A DNA stretch of 64,000 bases from Adineta vaga (Eukaryota; Rotifera). The first letter of the stretch is position 1, and the number at the start of each line of letters is the position of its first letter. The translations under genes were made by a program, and so were the position numbers. The notes below the pieces were generated by a model. That model was not told the origin of the DNA and searched no databases. It saw only the letters and a list, made by a program, of their open reading frames with translations. Positions 52,497 to 64,000 of this stretch are shown here, in pieces. Location of the stretch: assembly GCA_021613535.1 (NCBI GenBank), contig CP075495.1, forward strand, positions 8,184,001 to 8,248,000. The letters run 5' to 3'.

Positions 52497-53850
52497 ATGC
52501 CACCAAAAGCGAATTCATCAAATGATGTCGATGTATTACATTCAGATGATACTGATGGAGAAAATATACCGTGGAAAAATCGTATGACAAATATGGCAAC
52601 AAATAAATTTCAATCATTACGTATATTCATTTATAACAAAGAATTTCAAACATTTCTTGGCAATTCAAGTTCATTTTGGATTAAAACTGCAATATATTAT
52701 TTCTTTTTCTATGTCTGTTTGGGTTTGTTTTATTCTGGTATGGTCGCTGTATTTGGTGCAATTATTTCCCGTGAATCACCTACATATTGGTACCATAATA
52801 GTGAAATGAATGATGGTGGAACTGTTTATATTGGTTTGTTTGAATTTGAAGAGAAATAGTGTGATAATTATTCTTGTGATTTGATTTAGGAATGGGTTTT
52901 CGTCCAATGCCTACTATTGATGATACATTAATAACAATCTACAGTGATTTTAAATCACAAAATGATACTGTTTCTAGTTTGAGAAATTATCGAATTGGTA
53001 AAAATTGTTGGACAAAATCATTTTTCAATTAATTTTATTTTCGTTTAGAATTTCTTACACAATATGATACAACATATTTACAAGATTGTAGTCCAACAGA
53101 ACCAGCATCCGAGCTTCAAGCAAGTCGTTCATGTCGATTTTCTTGGGATGATATTGTTACAAGTGAATGTATTTAATCAATCGAAATCATTATTACTCCA
53201 TATATTTACATATTCCTTTCTTTTCTTCTTTAGCTCATCCTTGTTCTGAACAAAATTTTTACGGATATACCAAAGGACAACCATGTGTACTTGTTAAATT
53301 AAATAAAGTAAACAACAAAAATAAATATTTACTTTTATTATTCCTATATATCTTGTTTTATTTGTTTTTTTTATAGATCTATGGTTGGACACCAGATGTA
53401 GGTAATATTATTCCTAGTGTAGCCAATGCTACAGGTCAACCAGTTTTACCAGTTGATCAACGTGAAGATAATATTTATATAACATGTAATGGAAAAGAAG
53501 CATCCGATCGACAATCTGTTGGTGCAATGGTATACTATTCTCTTTTACATCCACTTGGTTATCCATATTATGGTGGTATACCTTATTATTTCTTTCCTTA
53601 CATGTAAGAAAATTCATATTATTTATATTGAATAGCTGTAATTATTCGTTATTGATTTAGGAATTCAAAGGAACATGTTGAACCATTTGTCTTAGTACAA
53701 TTTACTGGATTACCTATGGAACAAGAGATTGAAGTAGAATGTCGTTCTTGGGCACCAAATATTCAACAACGTTCCGAAGGTACAACAAGTCGTGGAATGG
53801 TCACATTTACTCTATTACGAACAGCTAAATTGGGTTCGTCAAGAAAATGA
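52497..53850 (+). CDS. ATP1B-like: Na,K-ATPase beta subunit (copy 1)
   Basis: Type II membrane subunit needed for folding and surface delivery of the Na,K-ATPase alpha subunit. Exons 52497-52833, 52890-52997, 53049-53168, 53234-53307, 53377-53603, 53661-53850 sum to 351 aa. The cytosolic N-terminus is followed by IYNKEFQTFLGNSSSFW and a single TM helix (IYYFFFYVCLGLFYSGMVAVF), then GMGFRPMPTID, paired cysteines in the ectodomain (LQDCSPTEP, SCRFSW, HPCSEQNFYGYTKGQPCVLVKLNK, YITCNG), YFFPYMN, EPFVLVQFTGLP and EVECRSWAPNI. All are family landmarks, including the three ectodomain disulfides. The next gene is a second copy in the same orientation. Confidence 0.93.
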
Positions 53851-54264
53851 ATACAGTAGTTCCAAACTTCCAAATATTTCCTTTTTTCCTATTAACCTTC
53901 ATTTCATAAAATTATCGTTTACATATCTTCATGTTTTTTCTATGATATAACGATAATTTCGTCGTTTTCTTTTACCTTTCCTTCTTCGTTTTTTAATATT
54001 TGTACCTATACTTAAATAAATGTCCTCGCTTTGAATACATAAGCAGAAAAAGAAATGATAGCGTATTGGACTTTCTCTCTTTCTCTTATAAGAATGATAC
54101 AAAAAATATTCATCAGATGGTTACGGTTGAAAGCATTTTCATACCTACTAACATTACCATTATTCGTTTAAATATGCATATATAACATAACTCTATTTAC
54201 TCTTTTCCTTCCTTACATATTACCGAAGGTACGTTTCTTTTCTTTTTTATTTATTTTAATCTGA
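53851..54264. other. Spacer between the two Na,K-ATPase beta genes
   Basis: 414 nt, T-rich. The 61-codon plus frame at 54000-54185 is unsupported. Confidence 0.6.
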
Positions 54265-55729
54265 ATGGAAAATGAAATGTACCTAGTTTAGACAATATGA
54301 CAGATAAAAATACAAAAAATGGTGGCGATATTGCAGTAGCACACCAGCTTCTCGCAATATCGAACGACGAAAAAGTAGTCGAGAAGCTGAAAAATCATCG
54401 AAGAATAATGGAGAGAAAAAAGCAAATATTTTACAGAGAATACTTCGTTTTCTGTATGATCCAAGAAAGAAAACTGTACTTGGTCGTGGTGCTCTCAATT
54501 GGGGTGAATTTAACGATAGATTTTCATTTCATCTCGTTCATATATTCACTTTTTCTAGCTAAATTAGCAACGTATTATACAATATTTTATTTCTTTTTGG
54601 GCTGTTTTTTTGTTGCATTAGTTTATATATTTGCATCAATTCTCGATCGTACTGAACCAAGATATCATAATACAGAAAGTACAATGGCTGTACGGAGCAC
54701 ATCAGCTGTTGGTTTGTATCGAAATATTTTGACGAAAATTTATTTCAATTTTCATTATTCTATTCGTTTAGTTGGAATGGGTTTTCGACCACAACCTGTC
54801 ATTGATGATAGTCTTATTCGAATATCAAACGATAAAGAAGAGCAAGCTCGTATTGCGTCATCTCTTCGATTATTTCGCGATGTTTATCTCATTCAAGGTG
54901 CTGATGCAAAGACTGAAAATTGTTCCGAAGCAGATCCAGCATCCGATTTGCCAGCGGGTACAGCTTGTGCATTCAATTGGTTTCATATTGTTAATACTAA
55001 TGGACATCCATGTTCAGATAATAACATGTATGGTTTTAAACGAGAAGAACCATGTGTACTTGTTAAATTGAATAAAGTAATTCAGTACATTTTTTCTTGA
55101 GATATCAATCAAATGAATCTTTTCACTACTTAGGTTTATGGATGGAAACCTGTAACAGGTGCTTTACCAGTAAATATACAAAAGCTTCGAGGTATTCATA
55201 GTAATAAAAGTGTCCAGAATTCTGATGTTTATATCACATGCGAAGGAACAGTAAGTATTTTTGAAATGTTCTTTGTTTTATAAAACAATTCAAATGATTT
55301 GTTGATTTGGATGTAAAATCGACAAATTATCGCTTCTATCTTCCTAATTTCAATTTATCCAATCATGCTATTTTTTAATAGAATGCTGCGGATAATGATG
55401 TATTAACAGATATGACTTATTATTCATTACGTTTTCCATCTGGTTCACAAAAATTCGGTGTAATTCCCAATTATTACTTTCCATATCGGTAAAAAATTCT
55501 TTTATCTATAATATAAACAAAATAAACCTGTTAATTCGTTCTTTTTTCTAGTAATGCCAAAGATCATGTTCAACCATTTATTCTCGTTCAATTTCATAAA
55601 TTACCATTAAATCGTCTTGTTAGTGTTACATGTCGTGCATGGGCACCAGGTATTGAACATAATGTTCGAGGTATGCGTGGTATGGTTAGTTTTCAATTAT
55701 ATCGTACAAAAACAACAGAAGCCAAATAA
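54265..55729 (+). CDS. ATP1B-like: Na,K-ATPase beta subunit (copy 2)
   Basis: Exons 54265-54278 (14 nt), 54337-54503, 54559-54711, 54772-55076, 55134-55250, 55382-55488, 55552-55729 sum to 346 aa. The start is hidden: the long open frame from ATG 54297 lies in the first intron and in the wrong phase. ATG 54265 in a 14-nt exon joins over a 58-nt intron in phase. The N-terminus is basic (IERRKSSREAEKSSK), then LYDPRKKTVLGRGALNW, TM helix (YTIFYFFLGCFFVALVYIF), GMGFRPQPVIDD, PCSDNNMYGFKREEPCVLVK, YITCEGT, NYYFPYRNAKDHVQPFILVQ and VTCRAWAPGIEH. Divergent from copy 1 but with several introns at matching places (after G of GMGFRP, after KLNK, after FPY), so an old tandem duplicate. Confidence 0.93.
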
Positions 55730-57011
55730 TACTAATGATAAATACTTGACGTAGTGTTTTTCTTTTGTTTTCTTTTTAAAAATCGTTTAATTTGGAAATT
55801 TTCTTCTTTATTGGTCTCGGTGTAGTATATGTTATTAGTTTTGAAGTTTGATAACTTTTTAGCGATGCATTTTTGTTTTTGAATTTAACAAATAAAATCA
55901 TCGCCAAATGTTCTTTCAATTACGTACTAGGTTGAAATGAAATCTCATTCTTGTCTTTTCACAAACGTTTTCAAAACGTAATTCATAATGAATGTCACGT
56001 AGATCATTCAATTCTTTTAAATCTAGTTTACATTTGTTCGATTTGAATGTTTATCAACACTAGTGAATAGAACAATTCGATTGTAATCTTCATTTTATAA
56101 TCATTTTCAATATCGAACATCTGATTCAATGGTTAAAATCGCTCGATCATAGACGAATTTTATATCAATACCTAATTATTCATATCATTCGATTTTTAGT
56201 ATTTTTGTATGAGTAGTATTGGTATAACTCTCTCTCAACCTACTTTAATTCAACTAGGTCCTTGACTTGATCAATGTTTTAATAGAGAAATTCTTACAAT
56301 ACATGAAGATGTCGAAGTAAACAATGAAGGTTTCGAAGGATTCAATATAATTCTTCAAAGTTTTTGTATTTCTAACGAAACCCTTTTCTGCTATATGGAA
56401 CTTAAAAAAACTGTTCTATAAGAGAAGGTTTTGTCCGTCGGTACAATGCAGAATTTCTTTTTTTCAGAGTACTTATTACGAAGAATATATACTGGTGTCG
56501 CTCGTCTATGGTTAAGCGAGATCAGTAATTGCATAGAAATATTTTTTACTGATTGAATTCCATTGAAAATCTTATCAGTATCATCGGAACATTTTCTCGA
56601 CAAGGAAAAGTGTCGATATGAGATACTTGAAAATTTTCTCAAAATAAAAGCAAATGAAATCAATCAAACACATCTATCTTTATTAAATAATTTTCTAATT
56701 CGATAAAAAGAGATTATTTTTTAATACACACTGTGACGATTTTTGATGGAAGAGATGTATGCGCTGATGGAACTACGCGTTAATTTATTTATCCCTTTCA
56801 ATTGTAACTAATAACATTGTTAAAAAGCGACCTCTCTCAATCGGGAAACTATCGGAGGTGTTGTGAAGTGACTTGAACAATGAGGATGTCATCTGTTCGA
56901 AATCGTTTTAGATTTCTTCTAGAACCTAAATGATATGCACATAGTACAATACTTTATAGTGCATAGATTAATACATAATCTGATTTCTATTTAGATTATT
57001 AACTTGATACA
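55730..57011. other. Intergenic region containing a coding-like relic
   Basis: About 1.3 kb between Na,K-ATPase beta copy 2 and the CCDC24-like gene. Apart from the relic at 56284-56705, listed separately, nothing is recognisable. A ttctatttag acceptor ends near 56994, shortly before the CCDC24-like ATG. Confidence 0.5.
56284..56705 (+). pseudogene. Coding-like relic with in-frame stops
   Basis: One frame of about 140 codons has only two internal stops before its final TAA, although DNA this AT-rich should give about ten. The peptide pieces look like real protein (HEDVEVNNEGFEGFN; SEYLLRRIYTGVARLWL; EHFLDKEKCRYEILENFLKI). No family recognised and no splice structure worked out that would remove the stops. 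It may be an old gene fragment or a chance open stretch. Confidence 0.3.
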
Positions 57012-58481
57012 ATGAGTTCACTTTCGACAACGGATTCTTCTTTATTTGTTCCTTACGATAAACCAACATCAACATGGAAAATTCTTTTAACAAATTTAAA
57101 TCCTGCTGAACGTGATTACGTTAAATTTTATCTCGGTCAAGTATTAATTGAACAATGCGAAGAAATTGAAGGAGAAATTGATAGTCTACTTGATATCTGG
57201 CGAGATTATCGGTATTTTTCTAAATTTCTTTTCCTATCAAATCTCATTTGATTTGATTCTATAATTTAGTAACGAAACAGTTGCTGATTGTAATGATTCA
57301 TCACTTCCTACCCTAGCTGAACCACCTGTTTTACGTGAACGTTTAACAACTGAAATCGAATTTTTCGTCAAACATATTCATGAACAATGTGCAAATGATG
57401 ATCAAATACTTCGTCGTCGTTTATCGAGTGGACATAATTGGAATGCAATTAATTATGCACTTGTAACAGGTACTGGTGATGATGAACGTCGTATTCGTGA
57501 ACGACCTGTATCTGCACGAGATCGACAAGGACGAGAAACACCGATCTTAGTTATTCCCGAACCTTCAGCTAATATTGATGAAACAAAAAATATCAATCCA
57601 CTTTCACCAAGATCACTTTCTAATATCGATGTAGATAGTGTTCGTAATAAATTAGAAGATTTCACATTTGATGATATGATTCAACGTTTACGTCAAACAA
57701 TTCAAGATGATATCAAAACACTTGAATTTCATGTTACATATTTACATGTAAGATGTCTATATCTTAATTCTTTGGTTTTTTCTTAATTTAATTTTATTAT
57801 ATTCTAGCAAAAATTAGAAGAAGAAGCAGATTATCGTTCTAAAACACGAGGTCTATTACGAGAACCAACTCTTGGAGGTAGAAAAGACGGTTTTGTTTTC
57901 TGTAAATATTAATAAAACGAATTGTATATATTTAGAACTCAAAGATGAACGTAATCGACTTGAAAAAGAAGTATTTAAAACAACTAATATCCCAGTTCCT
58001 CTAGAATCATCAATTTCTTTACAAAGGTACAATTTAATTTACATCTTGTTTTCTTCAAGAAAATAATTCTTTGTTTAGACAAATTTCTTCCCATGATAGT
58101 ACTAGTCGTCGTTCATCAGCTAGTTCGACGACGAGTTCAATTTCAAGTACTCGATTATCAACAGAAAGTGTAATAACAAAGGACAATCGTTCTAGTGGAC
58201 CTTTACGTGCATTTGCTACGGATTCACTAGCATCAAGTAAACCTCGTTTAGCAATCGATCGAAAAATTCCATCAACAATCAAATCTGATCCACCTGTCAT
58301 AGTTCGTTTGGGTTCAATTAAACAACAAGATCTATTAAAAAAATATCCGCAATTAACGACGACGACGACGGCAGCTACGACTACAAAATCCACAAAAACA
58401 TCGGATAATTTAGATTCACGAATAAATTCCGCAGATAAATTTCGACGAATGGTGCTTGATTGTCGAGAAGTAAAGAGTTAA
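57012..58481 (+). CDS. CCDC24-like: CCDC24-like coiled-coil protein
   Basis: Five or so exons from ATG 57012 to TAA 58479-58481. Segments match the layout of vertebrate CCDC24: PPVLRERLTTEIEFFVKHI (family PPLLKDLLRQELRQLL), SLSNIDVDSVRNKLEDF (LNVSNIDQVARHL), then LREPTLGELKDERNRLEKEV (LEPTLAELKEQKKAMEQEL). The N-terminal helical region starts LVPYDKP-like and contains ERDYVKFYLGQVLIEQC. The C-terminal third is Ser/Thr-rich (SSASSTTSSISSTRLS) with a poly-Thr run, and ends CREVKS. CCDC24 is poorly characterised and associated with ciliated tissues. The assignment rests on three blocks in order. Confidence 0.75.
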
Positions 58482-59681
58482 ATACAAAAACTACTTGGAT
58501 AAAAGAATAACACATCATCAATCTCAAGCTGATGATAATATAGAATTGTATAAATTTTTATTTTATTTTTTTGGATATTCAATGATAATCGTATGATTTA
58601 TTATTTGTTTTTGTTCTTTTCTGAATGATATTTCATTGCATGCATGTAAATTTTTCTTCCAAAAGGAATGATTTATGTTTTGATAAATATTATAAAATAT
58701 TTTTCCAATGAACTATTATGAATTGACTATGACAATTGAAAATAACAAACAATTATTCAAAGCTGATTGATACATTTAGCTTAGTATATACACTTTAGTC
58801 TATCGAAAATTTATTTTTGTATATATTAGAATATCTAGGCTTTCATTTCGATACTAAAAAAAGACTCCGAATAAAGACAATCTTTTATAAATCAATACAT
58901 ATTATTTCAAATAAGAACGCTTTCGTACATTTGAATTATCACTACAAAATCAGAGAAAAAAAGCACATCTGTTTCTTTTAATTTCTTTGTTCTCATATCG
59001 ATTGTATCATGACGCATCTCAGATGTGACATTTCAACATCATCCTGATACATTACCATAATGTTCGATTCTATATTCGGATATGTCCTTATTATTGTTTA
59101 CGTTGTTAATCAATAATAATTCTAATTGTTTCTTTCAAAACTTTTATATCATCAAGATATATTTTTCTAATCAAACATAATATAATAGAATAAACTTTAA
59201 TAATTCAGTTTTTCCTTTAGTTGATGAATTCTATGAGCTGATCATTATTTAGATCTATGGAAGTGCCTCGTTGACTTTTATATATCTTCTTTTGAAAATT
59301 TCTATTTGACATATTTCTATCTTCAATAGATTTTTGTCTTTCATTTAACAAACGAGTTTGTTTATTCAGTGTCTTTCTCACCTAGTCGTTCTTTCATTTT
59401 GTTAGCTTAAAGTGTCCGTTTGTATTTATGTGCGTGCATGTATGCAATGCGATCAACACTTATAAGTAACAAGAGGGTTGTTGTCACTTTCTTGAAGAAA
59501 AAACAGAAGACAAATTTCAAATTGCTCACCAGAAATAAAAAGTAAAATCACATGTTTAAGTTACTTTACATTTCTATACAAAAATACGTGAAATCAATCG
59601 AAATGATTACAGTAACAAACATATTATTTTTTTTCATCTTATAACATTATAATGCTAACATTATGAAACGTTGATGGTAAC
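58482..59681. other. Intergenic region, no gene seen
   Basis: 1.2 kb between the CCDC24-like and SHIPPO-repeat genes, both plus. Very AT-rich; no feature beyond short T runs. Confidence 0.6.
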
Positions 59682-60989
59682 ATGGCTAAAGTAACGATCA
59701 AAACAATCGTACCAAGTGTAAAACATGTACATGATAATTCAATTGCTTCACCAACACATGATTTTGCTCGAAATATGACAAAGAATGAATCGAAATATCC
59801 GAAAATTTCTATAACATCACTTAAAGACAAGGGTTTATTAGTGCCCGCACGTTTGGCACTTAAACGACAACGCGCAACTCTCAAACCACCTATTACAAGA
59901 TATGAACCAGAAGATTCTGAAGGATTTCAAATCGAACTTGGTCGTACAGAAGAATTCGAACCACAGAACAGCCAAGGTTTGTATACGAAATCATACAATG
60001 ACACCAATTAGAGTTCGCTTTCTTACAAATAGATCGCAAACTATTATTAACCACCCCCAATCATCCTAACTCAGCGCGTGGATGTACACCGCATACGATT
60101 GCCACTGATATTTCAGTTCAATATAAGTACGTTATTGTATTTAAATTTAATATTTTAATCACTGTTGAACTTTGGATGACAAGAAGAAGAACAATACTAT
60201 CTTCTTTTGTGGTTTTAGAGAAAAACCTCTTTCTTCTCATCCAATAACGGGTCAATATATTTCTCAATATACTGAAGATAGTGGCAGTCCATCACCCTGT
60301 TCATATATTTTACCACGTCGACCCTATCGAGAAAAGAATGCACCAGCTTATACATTTGGATTGCGATGTTTAGTTGAAAAAAGTATATATAAGCATAAGA
60401 AAACGAATACAATTTCAAAAATGTTTCTTCGTTTTTTACTCTTTCAGATGGTGGTTCACGTACAGCCTGGCAAAAACAATGGTTTGCACATTCAGATCCT
60501 TATACAACTAAAGTTGATTTTAATCGTGAAACTGTCTGGCCATCACCATTTCATTATCAAGCTAAACCTGCTTTAGGAAATCAAACATCGAAAGTTACTT
60601 TTCCTGCTTGGTCGCTTGCTGCACGTCTTCAAACAAGTCCAACATTAGTTCCAGAAAATAATCCTAGTCCTGATACATATAATACTATATCAGCTTTTCA
60701 TAAATTAAAAGCAACAAACACGTTTATTACATTAAAATCACGTTCTGGTGGTACGCAATTATCTACTGTACCGATCAACGGTAATCTATACATGTTGAAA
60801 ATGAAGAGCTAAATGTTTTCTTTTTTATTATTGTATCATTTAGCTAAAATACCTGGTCCTGGTGCACATGATCAAAAAATGTTTTTATCAAATAAACATT
60901 CAGCACCGAAACATTCATTTGGTTTACGTTTACCAACATCACTTCGACAAGATCCCTATGTGAATACATTACCACCATTAGAAACTTGA
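59682..60989 (+). CDS. SHIPPO-repeat protein (ODF3/CIMAP-like)
   Basis: Plus strand, five exons joined in phase. The N-terminal part (MAKVTIKTIVPSVKHVHDN) has no clear domain. From about 60220 the protein carries Pro-Gly-rich SHIPPO-type repeats: SGSPSPCSYILPRRPYREK and APAYTFGLR, NNPSPDTYNT, KIPGPGAHDQKMF, APKHSFGLRLPTSL. These STPGR/SHIPPO repeats (PGPGxY) are typical of outer dense fibre protein 3 and related microtubule-inner or sperm-tail proteins. The last exon ends LPPLET. A conserved intron-rich structure and no breaks. Expected in cilia or sperm-like axonemes; bdelloids lack males, so ciliary use is more likely (inference). Which paralogue it matches best is uncertain. Confidence 0.8.
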
Positions 60990-61448
60990 TTTATTTTTAT
61001 ACTAACTATCAATATTTTTTCTATTGAAGAGGAAAAAAATTATACATTTTCACTTCTATTTTCTTTTTCTCGTTCTGTATGAGAGAAAACTTTTGTCAAA
61101 CAATAGCTCGATTGCTTAAAGAATATTTGCATAGTAGAACTAACAAAGCATCATACCACATAGTTCTCACTGATAATACAGTACAAGACTTTAGTAACAG
61201 ATGGTACCATTAATATTTTCAAATTTTATGCATTCTGCAATCTATACTGTATTTTCGATAAGGAATATATCATGACAGTAACAAAAAGAAAGAAAGAACG
61301 AAAGAAAGAGTCCACTGATAAAAGAGAAAGAAAAAGAAATAGAACATAGTCACCTATATACACAACCATCTGTACATTATATACACAGATGTGATACAGA
61401 AATTCACTATACATCATAAGATAGTGACGAATACAGAAAAGAAAAATA
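60990..61448. other. Convergent intergenic region, no gene seen
   Basis: 459 nt between the SHIPPO-repeat stop and the cytochrome b5 stop. The minus frame at 61226-61471 overlaps the b5 last exon in another phase and is a shadow. Confidence 0.6.
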
Positions 61449-61896
61449 CTAAGATGACGCTGTATTTTCAAACATCCTTTCTTCTAATACTAATTCACCA
61501 ACAAGATATTTTTCTAAGATCATCCATGCATCAAGACTATGTGGTTTATCAGCAAATGCCATAGTTGCATCCGTTCCAGCATATTCAAGCATGATATCAG
61601 AACCACCAGGATGCTAAAAGAAAATGTATTATTGATTGAATCATTCAACGATAATATTTACCTCTCGTATGAATTCTGTAAAATCATAAACAAGATCTTT
61701 GATAACCATCCAACAATCATTTTCTGTACAATGTGCAGAAACTTCTTTCAATGTAAATTGTTTTCTTTTTGGTAATTGAACAACTTTGAAATTGAACAAA
61801 CGATTTTGAAGATTATTCAAGGTATCTAGAGAAGAAAAAGAATAATAATGAATAATTTTATTGAACAAAGAATAGAACTTTACTATAAATATCCAT
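61449..61896 (-). CDS. Small soluble cytochrome b5-like protein
   Basis: Three exons. ATG 61896 lies in a 13-nt exon (MDIY) that joins over an intron of about 55 nt to NTLNNLQNRLFNFK; the longer frame from 61982 would hit a stop after splicing. The heme-binding fold follows: FTLKEVSAHCTENDCWMVIK, LVYDFTEFIRE, then after the next intron the HPGG heme motif (HPGGSDIMLEYAGTDAT), the second axial His in FADKPHSLDAW, and LEKYLVGEL. It ends ENTASS without a C-terminal membrane anchor, so it is probably a soluble electron carrier or partner protein, of about 120 residues. Confidence 0.87.
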
Positions 61897-62250
61897 TGTA
61901 GATTGCAAAAAGTGTTTTGATAATAATGTAAATTAAACTTTTTGAGTTTTTCTTTGAAATATGTAGTGAAATGGTTCGACATTGTCTATATTTATAATAT
62001 CATCGTTTCGAGAGACACCATCGCTTATGACGAAATGATTGAGAAAAGAAGAGAATAAAGAGGGTGTGTCGAAAAAACATTCAAGTATTGGTTGATTTAT
62101 TCTCTTATTCTCTCTCTTTCTTTCTTACATTTCATTTGAATCGTTTAAGATAATGGACTCGAGCCAAAAAAATTAAACATACAAAAAAAGATTCAGTTGA
62201 ATATTATCACGTCGAGCTTTCATCGGAGAGTGTATTTCATTAAAAAAACG

Positions 62251-62281
62251 AACGAAAGAAAGAAAGAAAGAAAGGAAGAAA
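62251..62281. repeat. (GAAA)n microsatellite
   Basis: About six GAAA/AAAG units with minor interruptions, upstream of the cytochrome b5 gene. Confidence 0.85.
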
Positions 62282-63510
62282 GGCTAGAGCATATGAAGTA
62301 TATGATGCATTGATGCAATGGTTGACATATACGTCAATGTAGTGTATTGATTTATTTATTTCTTTCTTTCTTTTCATATCGAATATTCTACATCATTATA
62401 GTAAGGAGAAAAATGTCATGTTAGCATGACGTTGCATTTGTTCCTTAAATTTCAAATCGAACTTTTAATTCAATCGAAATGACTCAAGATGAATTTAATT
62501 CATCTCTTGATTAGAATATTGCGTCGATTGATAAAAAGTATATGAATAATCATAACTTGAAAGGAACAGATTAGATGATCACGCGTTCTTAAATCATGTG
62601 AACAGAGTGACGACATATTCGCTTGATACTTACTTGAATATCTATAAATTGTAGACAAAGTCTTATTTCTTTACGAAATATTCAATGAAGACAATAGTTG
62701 AACAGTGAATATATTTTCTTTTCTGTTCAATTTTACACATGATTGACCATATCATCGAATAGAAGGATACGAGACAACGAATATTAATCCTTCATTTAAC
62801 CGAAACTATTCATCATGTTGTTTTCTTGTTGATGATGATACACGAAAAACAAATAACGTCATTATTTTTCTGTTTTTTTCGGAATATTTGATAAATTATA
62901 CTGCTTCGCTTATATTATCGTTATGTTAATCAATATATGAAGATATTATATGGAAGTGATCGTACTCATTCGTTTCGATAAAAAGAAGTTAAAAAATATC
63001 TATTTTAATACTATTTATAGATGTTGAGAATGAAAAGTAAAATAAAAGCAGATGGTTTTTTAGGTGGATTTAGTTTTTTTTACAGATTAAATATCTTTAA
63101 TAATCATAGAACAAGTAACTTGTTTGGGAATAAATTGCAGACGATTTCTTTGGAGATATGATGACTTTTACTGTCTTTTGTATCAATTTAAGACTATTGT
63201 TTCTATATTGTCAAATATTCAATCTTTAATTTGTCTATGATAAAAGCATTTCAATATCACTAGATTCAAAAAATTCGATGTTGCATTCAAAAGCTCGTGT
63301 CCATATATTCGACTGATTTTTTACTTTCGTTACTCGTTTCATATTTTTCTCTTTTCCTATCACTTTCGAATATTCACATGGATACACACACCCCCTTAAC
63401 TACAATCTCTTTTGACTATTTCCTCATTCCATTTAGCGTCAACTGACACACCCACTATGCATCATATTAAATAAATCATACTTTATTGCGTCTTTTCCAA
63501 CGACGCAGTT

Positions 63511-63527
63511 TATATATATATATATAT
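63511..63527. repeat. (TA)n microsatellite
   Basis: About eight TA units in the right-hand gene-free end. Confidence 0.85.
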
Positions 63528-64000
63528 TATATCTTTCTTTGTGTGTCTCTCCCCCCATTTTTACCATATCATACTATACTTTAGGGTCGTTCGATAACAG
63601 GAACAAGACAAGAATGTTCTTTGCTTCTTCAACCTCTATATGTAACAAATATTCGATATTGAAATTGTATTCTATTGCGTTGTTCGGTTTCTTTGCACAT
63701 TAAATATCTGCACATAAAAACGAAAACAGAGAGAATGTGTGCTCGAATTTCTCTTGTAGTTCAATGAATAACAACATAAAATGTTGTGTATGTAATTTAG
63801 AAATACAAATGTAGTTTAATTGAATTCTTCATCTATCGTCACCTTGTGGGAATAACAATAAATGTACACATTAGGGAATGTTACATCCCAGAAATGTTGA
63901 TCATTTACATATAAACAATCTACCATCGAAATTTTTTTTTGTTTTCTGTTTACGATCTTAGTAATATCTACTCAGCTGTAGAAAAGCATGATTTATTCTA

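Larger units (their letters stand above)
61897..64000. other. Intergenic region to window end, no gene seen
   Basis: 2.1 kb with no convincing open frame on either strand. It contains a (GAAA)n stretch at about 62251-62281, TTTC repeats near 62358-62372 and (TA)n at 63511-63527. The next gene lies beyond the window. Confidence 0.6.

Noticed and set aside
54297-54510. Apparent start of Na,K-ATPase beta copy 2 at ATG 54297
   Set aside because: It is in the wrong phase for the conserved LYDPRKKTVLGRG block and lies inside the first intron.
61897-61982. Longer N-terminus of cytochrome b5 from ATG 61982
   Set aside because: After splicing the next intron this frame meets a stop. ATG 61896 joins in phase.

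Overview
This window looks like nuclear DNA of a small-genome animal, most probably a bdelloid rotifer (Adineta or Rotaria type). The DNA is very AT-rich. Genes are tightly packed on both strands and cut by many introns of about 45-70 nt with gta/gtt...tag borders. The gene set is metazoan: class B GPCR, Na,K-ATPase beta, ASK-type MAP3K, COG5, LRRC9, a CCAP-like neuropeptide. Several start codons sit a few bases after a T-rich AG acceptor, as expected where mRNAs are trans-spliced to a spliced leader. Rotifer assignment is inference; no marker gene is present. Exon joins were worked out by hand. For SOAT, peroxiredoxin, PPM1, amine oxidase, both Na,K-ATPase beta genes, the stanniocalcin-like gene and the unknown gene at 49954-51846, exon lengths add up to an intact frame.

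Layout. 1-854: 3' part of an unrecognised minus-strand gene. 1772-3693 (+): sterol O-acyltransferase. 4153-5050 (+): peroxiredoxin lacking the usual resolving-Cys motif. 5318-9074 (-): secretin-family GPCR. 10196-10978 (+): two-TM protein, convergent with 11016-11840 (-), a secreted or membrane CAP-like protein. 11916-18541 (-): LRRC9. 19276-22503 (+): SLC26 anion transporter, followed after only 80 nt by ribophorin I (22584-24714, +), a candidate operon. 25203-26140 (-): chitin-binding/EGF secreted protein. 27598-28423 (+): RING/TRAF zinc-finger gene with a frame break, next to a gene-poor stretch. 30648-32430 (-): unrecognised gene. 32784-37124 (-): ASK-type MAP3K. 38459-40927 (+): PPM1A/B-like PP2C phosphatase. 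41355-44780 (+): COG5. 45634-47661 (+): FAD polyamine oxidase-like. 47813-48235 (-): CCAP-like neuropeptide precursor. 49063-49813 (+): stanniocalcin-like secreted protein. 49954-51846 (-): unrecognised 479-aa protein. 52497-53850 and 54265-55729 (+): tandem Na,K-ATPase beta genes. 57012-58481 (+): CCDC24-like. 59682-60989 (+): SHIPPO-repeat (ODF3/CIMAP-like) protein. 61449-61896 (-): small cytochrome b5. 61897-64000: no gene seen.

The genes are mostly unrelated housekeeping and signalling functions. Three (LRRC9, CCDC24-like, SHIPPO-repeat) point to cilia or flagella. ASK MAP3K and a PPM1 phosphatase lie head to head about 1.3 kb apart; PPM1-type phosphatases can oppose stress-kinase signalling, but any shared regulation here is speculation. 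No tRNA, rRNA, CRISPR array or intact transposon was seen.
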